Of a stretch of DNA of 64,000 bases, positions 59,462 to 64,000 are shown in pieces. Within the stretch, counting starts at the first letter, position 1. Each line of letters begins with the position of its first letter. The position numbers were made by a program, and so were the translations under genes. Origin of the DNA: Rhexocercosporidium sp. MPI-PUGE-AT-0058 (taxonomy: Eukaryota > Ascomycota > Leotiomycetes > Helotiales). Under the pieces are notes generated by a model. That model was not told where the DNA came from. It was given only the letters and a program-made list of their open reading frames with translations, and did no database searches. The stretch lies in contig JAGTJL010000004.1 of the NCBI GenBank assembly GCA_020746875.1, positions 2,232,001-2,296,000 of the forward strand, read 5' to 3'.

Positions 59462-62400
59462 GTTATAAGCCTCGTGAGCTATAAAAAGCTTCCTAATCGC
59501 ATGCACACGCCGACGTAGCTTTACAGAAGTATTTTATACTGTTATTTAAAAGCTGTCGTAACTTTTTAAACTCGTCGATAACTCTTAAACTATTAAATAT
59601 TCTCGACGCTATATTATTAATATATCTCAAATAGATAATATTACTCTTAAAACTACTTGCGGATTATACCTTAAAAGCACGGAAGGATTAGGCGATATAG
59701 CACTTACGATTGAATTTCCATATTACGTTTATAAATATATTAGATATAATAAACTCTGCAGCTCTTATAATAAGTTATATTCCAGAACTCTGATTAAAGG
59801 CTTTAACGCTTAAGAGTACCGCTTAACAAGTGGCAAAAATATAATTGAACTAGTATTACGCTAATATTATAGCTTAGAAAGCAGCAAACTTATAACTGTC
59901 TTTAACGCTTAAGTCGTTTAATAAAAATGCTTTAATAAAAAGAATAAGTCCAGAAAAAGCTAATTTATTTTTTCACTTGATAATTGCAGAGATATAATAG
60001 ATTTATATAATATAAGCTAAGGAGTATTAGTATACGCTAGCTGAATGGACAAGCTAAAATAATAAGTATATAACTTTATATAACTAGCTCTTTAAAACGA
60101 TAAACGATTCGCTTTTGGATTTTACGATTAAGGAATTAGCTAATAAAAGCGAATTAAGTATATAATCGTTAATCAGCATATTTCAGCGCGATATAATACT
60201 GTTAGAATCGTCGGTTTTTACTATTATAATTACGGAATATAAGAAGGTTTTAAAAAAGGCATATAAAAGAAAAGTTAACGTTAACTAATAAATAAAAGAC
60301 TTCTTAAAAGCTTATAGGAATATTAAAGCGTACGATATACTTGACGTTAAAAGCACTATAGCTTTAAAGAAGTAGCTACGTGCGGTAAGAGCTTATATGC
60401 ACTTAAATTAAGCAAATCCTATCTTTAGTATAATTATACGCGACGACTAACTTAAAAAAGAGTATAAGTTTACTTTTAATAATTATATATAAGTGCTTCC
60501 CGGTATAAACTAAAAGCATATTATATTCAGGAAGCTTAAGCGTTAAGGAGGAGAAGGCGGTTAATATTCAACTTTTAAAGGAATTAATATTAATACGTTA
60601 GATATAAGCTCTAATAGATCTCGCTTTCGAGGCTAAGGTAATTTATGCTTATACGGTATAAATAATAAGCATTTCTTTAAGCCGCTTAAGTATTAAAGAT
60701 TACGTTATATAATTAACGGAACGACTTTTAAAAGCATAAAGTATATATTAAATGCTAATAAGGTATTAGTAATCTACAAGAAGTTGGAAACTGCAGACTT
60801 TAAAGAGCTTAAGATAATTATAATTAAAGAAAAATAGAAGTATATCGCAGTCGCTAAAATCACCGGAGTTAATTATAATAATAACTTCAAATCTATTATA
60901 AATGCTAAATTACTTAATGCTGCTGCACTTATAAATAATAAAAGCAAAAGCAAAGCTTCATAAGATAATTTAAATATTAATACAGCTGTAATCGACCTAA
61001 AGCTCCTCGACGATATGCTCTACGATAGTGCTTTAAGTCTTAGTATTTATATTATTATAAAGTTCTAACGCCACTTTCTGTTAAATAATACGCTTATTAA
61101 TAATTGCGGTGCTATTTACTTAATTAATAGTATTAATAAACTCGTCTTAAGCAGTTTCAAACGTACTACGGGAAATACAATTAATACTAGCACTTTAAGT
61201 TTATTAATTACTAGCAGAAGTATACGCATCTTCGAAAACGCTTTGCATAATCCTGAAGGATTATATACTCGGAATCTAATATTAAGTAACGTAGTTATTA
61301 TGGAAGAGTTTAACGTTAATATTATTTCTAAAAGCTTCCTCGTATAGTCGGGGGTGTAATATAATAGTGCTAATACGACTTTACGAGTAAGTAGTGCTAA
61401 AGATAATTATATAATAAGAAACTTATAGCGCAAGTAGAACCTTATAATATTTGAATATAAGCTTATTAATAACTGCTCGCGCTTTTTATAATTATATGCT
61501 TTTATAAAAGCTCGTAAATCTCTTATTATAATAATATACTTAATAATTAGTAGATAATTATATCTTCTTAAGAAATATACTTTTTAATTAATACGCAGTT
61601 TCTTACGACCCCGGAGCGATATAATACAAATATAACACTTACGCGCCGGTCACTTCGATAAAATAGCTCTAGAAGCTCTAGTAAAGCATATACGTAATAT
61701 TCAAATCGATAGAATTACTCGTATAGAATGCGAAAGTTATATTATAATATACTTAAGTTAATAATTATTACGTAAAGAATCAGATAATAAGTCCCCGAGA
61801 CCTTTCTTCAGAATCGCATAAGACCTGTTTAATTACCTTATAAGTTATAATAAAATATACTAATTATTATTAATTAAAGACGAATATAATAAAAAGCTTT
61901 TTGCATTTACGCTTATTAGCAAATCCTAAGATTCTATTATAAGCGTGCTTAAAACGTTTAAGATATGGACTAGACGTTAATACGGCTTTATTATATATAA
62001 AATCAAGTCTAATAATAATACGTCGGTAATCAGCATAAGATACTGGATAAAGTACGATTAATAAGTATTAAATAATAGTATAAAGCTGAAGCTTACTCCG
62101 GTTTATACGTATAAGTCGAATAAGGGTGCAGAGAGAGCTAGCGGAGAGTTTATTACTAAAGCCTTAAAGATAATAATAAGTATTAATTTGCTATTTAAGT
62201 TATAGCCGGAAGCTATTCTAATAGCTGCGTATTTTTATAATATATTACTATTTATTAAAAGAGTTATATAATCGCTAAACGAAGTATTAGAGATATAATT
62301 CAGATAATATTTTCGATAGTACGACTTAAAAGTAGTAAAGAAATTACTAGTCGATTTAAGGCCTGATTAAAGTAATATCTTTGCGTATAACGCTAAAGCC

Positions 62401-64000
62401 TACGCGATAATTAAAGACCGATAAGCTCTCCGTAATAAGAAAGGCTTTAAAGTTAATCTTAAAAAGTATATTAAATACTTAGTTAATTATTGCGCAATTA
62501 ATATATATAAGATCTGGATACCTTAGCTAAAGTATATAATACGTACCCGAAACGTTATTTTTAATAAAGTATAGTTTTATAATAAGTAAGCGGTAGTCGG
62601 CTAATTATTATTAATACTTAAATAAGTCGTTAATATATTTGTAAAGCCTAAAGCCGCTTGAGACGCCGAGTTAGCTATCGAATACGTAAAAGACGAATAT
62701 GTATAAGCTAAAAATAATATTAAATTAAACGAGCTTTTATCTAATCCGATAGAAGTCGACGAAGTTTTTAAAAAAGTAGTTTTATACGTAATTACAGAGC
62801 TTATAACTCTGGAGGAGGCGGGATTACTTATTCTACGAGAGCACTAGAATAAGCTAATCTTTTTAGATTTATAAGTTAATACGTTAAAAGATAATATAAA
62901 GCTTAATAATAATAATATAAATATTCTAATAATATTAAAAAGCTTAGATATATTAAGACAGACTCGAAGTCAGATACGACGAAACGAATATTTCGAGCTT
63001 AAGAGGAGTATTATAAGTAGGAAACAATTACTTTAGATTAAAGGTGCGTATAACTTAATACTTTAAGTTATAATTTGGAATAGATTATAAGATAGCTAGA
63101 ATCAATTATTGCGCTAAACTAAAGCAACTAATATAAGCTCAGGAAATGCTTTAGAGCACGAAAACACCTTATTAAAAAAGGATTACGGCGAGCTTAAAGG
63201 AAATCAATAACTCTTCTTAGAAAATATACCGTCGAATATATTATTATAATATCTTTTAGAAGATAATATGACTTAAAAGACTCTCGACGAAGTGCTTTAA
63301 GTATTAAACTAAAGTTAATTGCGCCTTGTCACTCGAGCTCAGCGGAGACGTTAAGCAAGAGAAGTAATACAGTTAAATAGACGGTTTAAGAGAAGGCTAA
63401 GAATATACTCTTTTACGATAAAAGAGCTCTTGAACGCCGAATTTATAAATTAAATAAATAAGAATTATACGTATATCGTATCTTTTATTACGATATTCTG
63501 AAATAATAAAATAACGCGTAAAAATAAAAAAGATTACAAAACTATATATGCTATATTTACAGCTGTAGTTAGTAGCGAATCGATTAGAGTATAAATAATT
63601 ATAAACTCTGAATTAATATAATTATATTAAGTAAAGCTTTTACGAGCACTAAAATATTAAAAGGATTTAAAATAGTACTTATAAAGAGAATACTTTAAGA
63701 AAGACGCGCGTAAAGAAATAAAGAATCTCTAGGCTAAGAAATACTAATATATCGTATTAAAAGCAGATATAAAGATAACGCTTATATTATTAAAATAAAT
63801 ATTTACTTATAAAATCAATTCAGCGGAATAGCTTATGCGTATTAAATCGCGAGTTGTTACTAAGAGTAATTTATAAGAAAATGCTATAATATTCTTTATA
63901 TACGCTTTTACGCTAGTAGCAAAGTCTTTCCGCGTCGTGATAATTATAGTAGTATAATTTAATTTAAAAGTTAAATAATATAATATCGTAAATGCGTTTA
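59265..64000 (+). mobile_element. Copia B: Ty1/Copia retrotransposon, 5' part, runs off the window
   Basis: The 5' LTR (59265-59461) is followed by a gag-like region (59.5-60.7 kb) with a degraded CCHC knuckle near 60640. A protease-like segment lies near 61.1 kb. The pre-integrase/integrase region covers 61.25-62.6 kb ('ARNLILSNVV'-type sequence, 'AGHFDKIALEALVKHI' near 61650, 'GAERASGEF' near 62125). The reverse transcriptase start lies at 63.5-64.0 kb ('AFTLVAKSFRVV', 'YNIVNAF' at the very end). This is the Copia order, integrase before RT. Stops are frequent. The 3' part and 3' LTR lie outside the window; their equivalent is seen inverted in Copia A. Confidence 0.87.

Overview
The window is a piece of a filamentous ascomycete chromosome (Pezizomycotina). 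This is inferred from spliced genes with 44-52 nt introns and CTAAC/CTGAC-type branch sites, a fungal non-reducing polyketide synthase, and Gypsy, Copia, Fot/pogo, Tc1 and piggyBac-type transposons. The transposons are saturated with TpA-rich C-to-T and G-to-A changes, the signature of repeat-induced point mutation (RIP). The species cannot be named from the sequence.

Layout. 1-11.27 kb is a RIP-degraded transposon block: a Gypsy integrase remnant (+), the 3' part of a Copia element (-), a Gypsy element with its 3' LTR (+), and a piggyBac-like transposase (+). 11.27-25.19 kb is an island of normal base composition holding host genes. From 25.19 to 64 kb transposons resume. A Fot/pogo element (25191-40259) contains a 12.6-kb Gypsy element (27528-40123). 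After a short host fragment (40.26-40.82 kb) comes a chain in which each element is cut by the next: Tc1-like, Gypsy 2, Gypsy 3, a second copy of the large Gypsy, and Copia.

The island. From left to right it holds an inactivated FMP42-like MFS gene (-) with a solo LTR in one exon, a 177-bp MITE-like inverted repeat, an FAD-dependent monooxygenase (-, 3 exons), a 1.08-kb divergent promoter, and a seven-exon NR-PKS (+, 2084 aa, SAT-KS-AT-PT-ACP-ACP-TE). After these come an MFS drug/polyamine-type exporter (+, one-base frameshift in a G run) and the 3' half of a membrane-protein gene (-), whose 5' half lies 15 kb away at 40.26-40.69 kb.

Inferred function. PKS, monooxygenase and exporter form a minimal aromatic polyketide cluster: the PKS releases an aromatic product, the flavoenzyme hydroxylates it, and the transporter exports it. 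No cluster transcription factor is visible. The product is not predictable from sequence alone. The PKS and monooxygenase read as intact. The exporter is broken in this sequence, unless the frameshift is a sequencing error.

Limits. All gene models and element boundaries were read by eye. No alignment, RIP index or database search was run.
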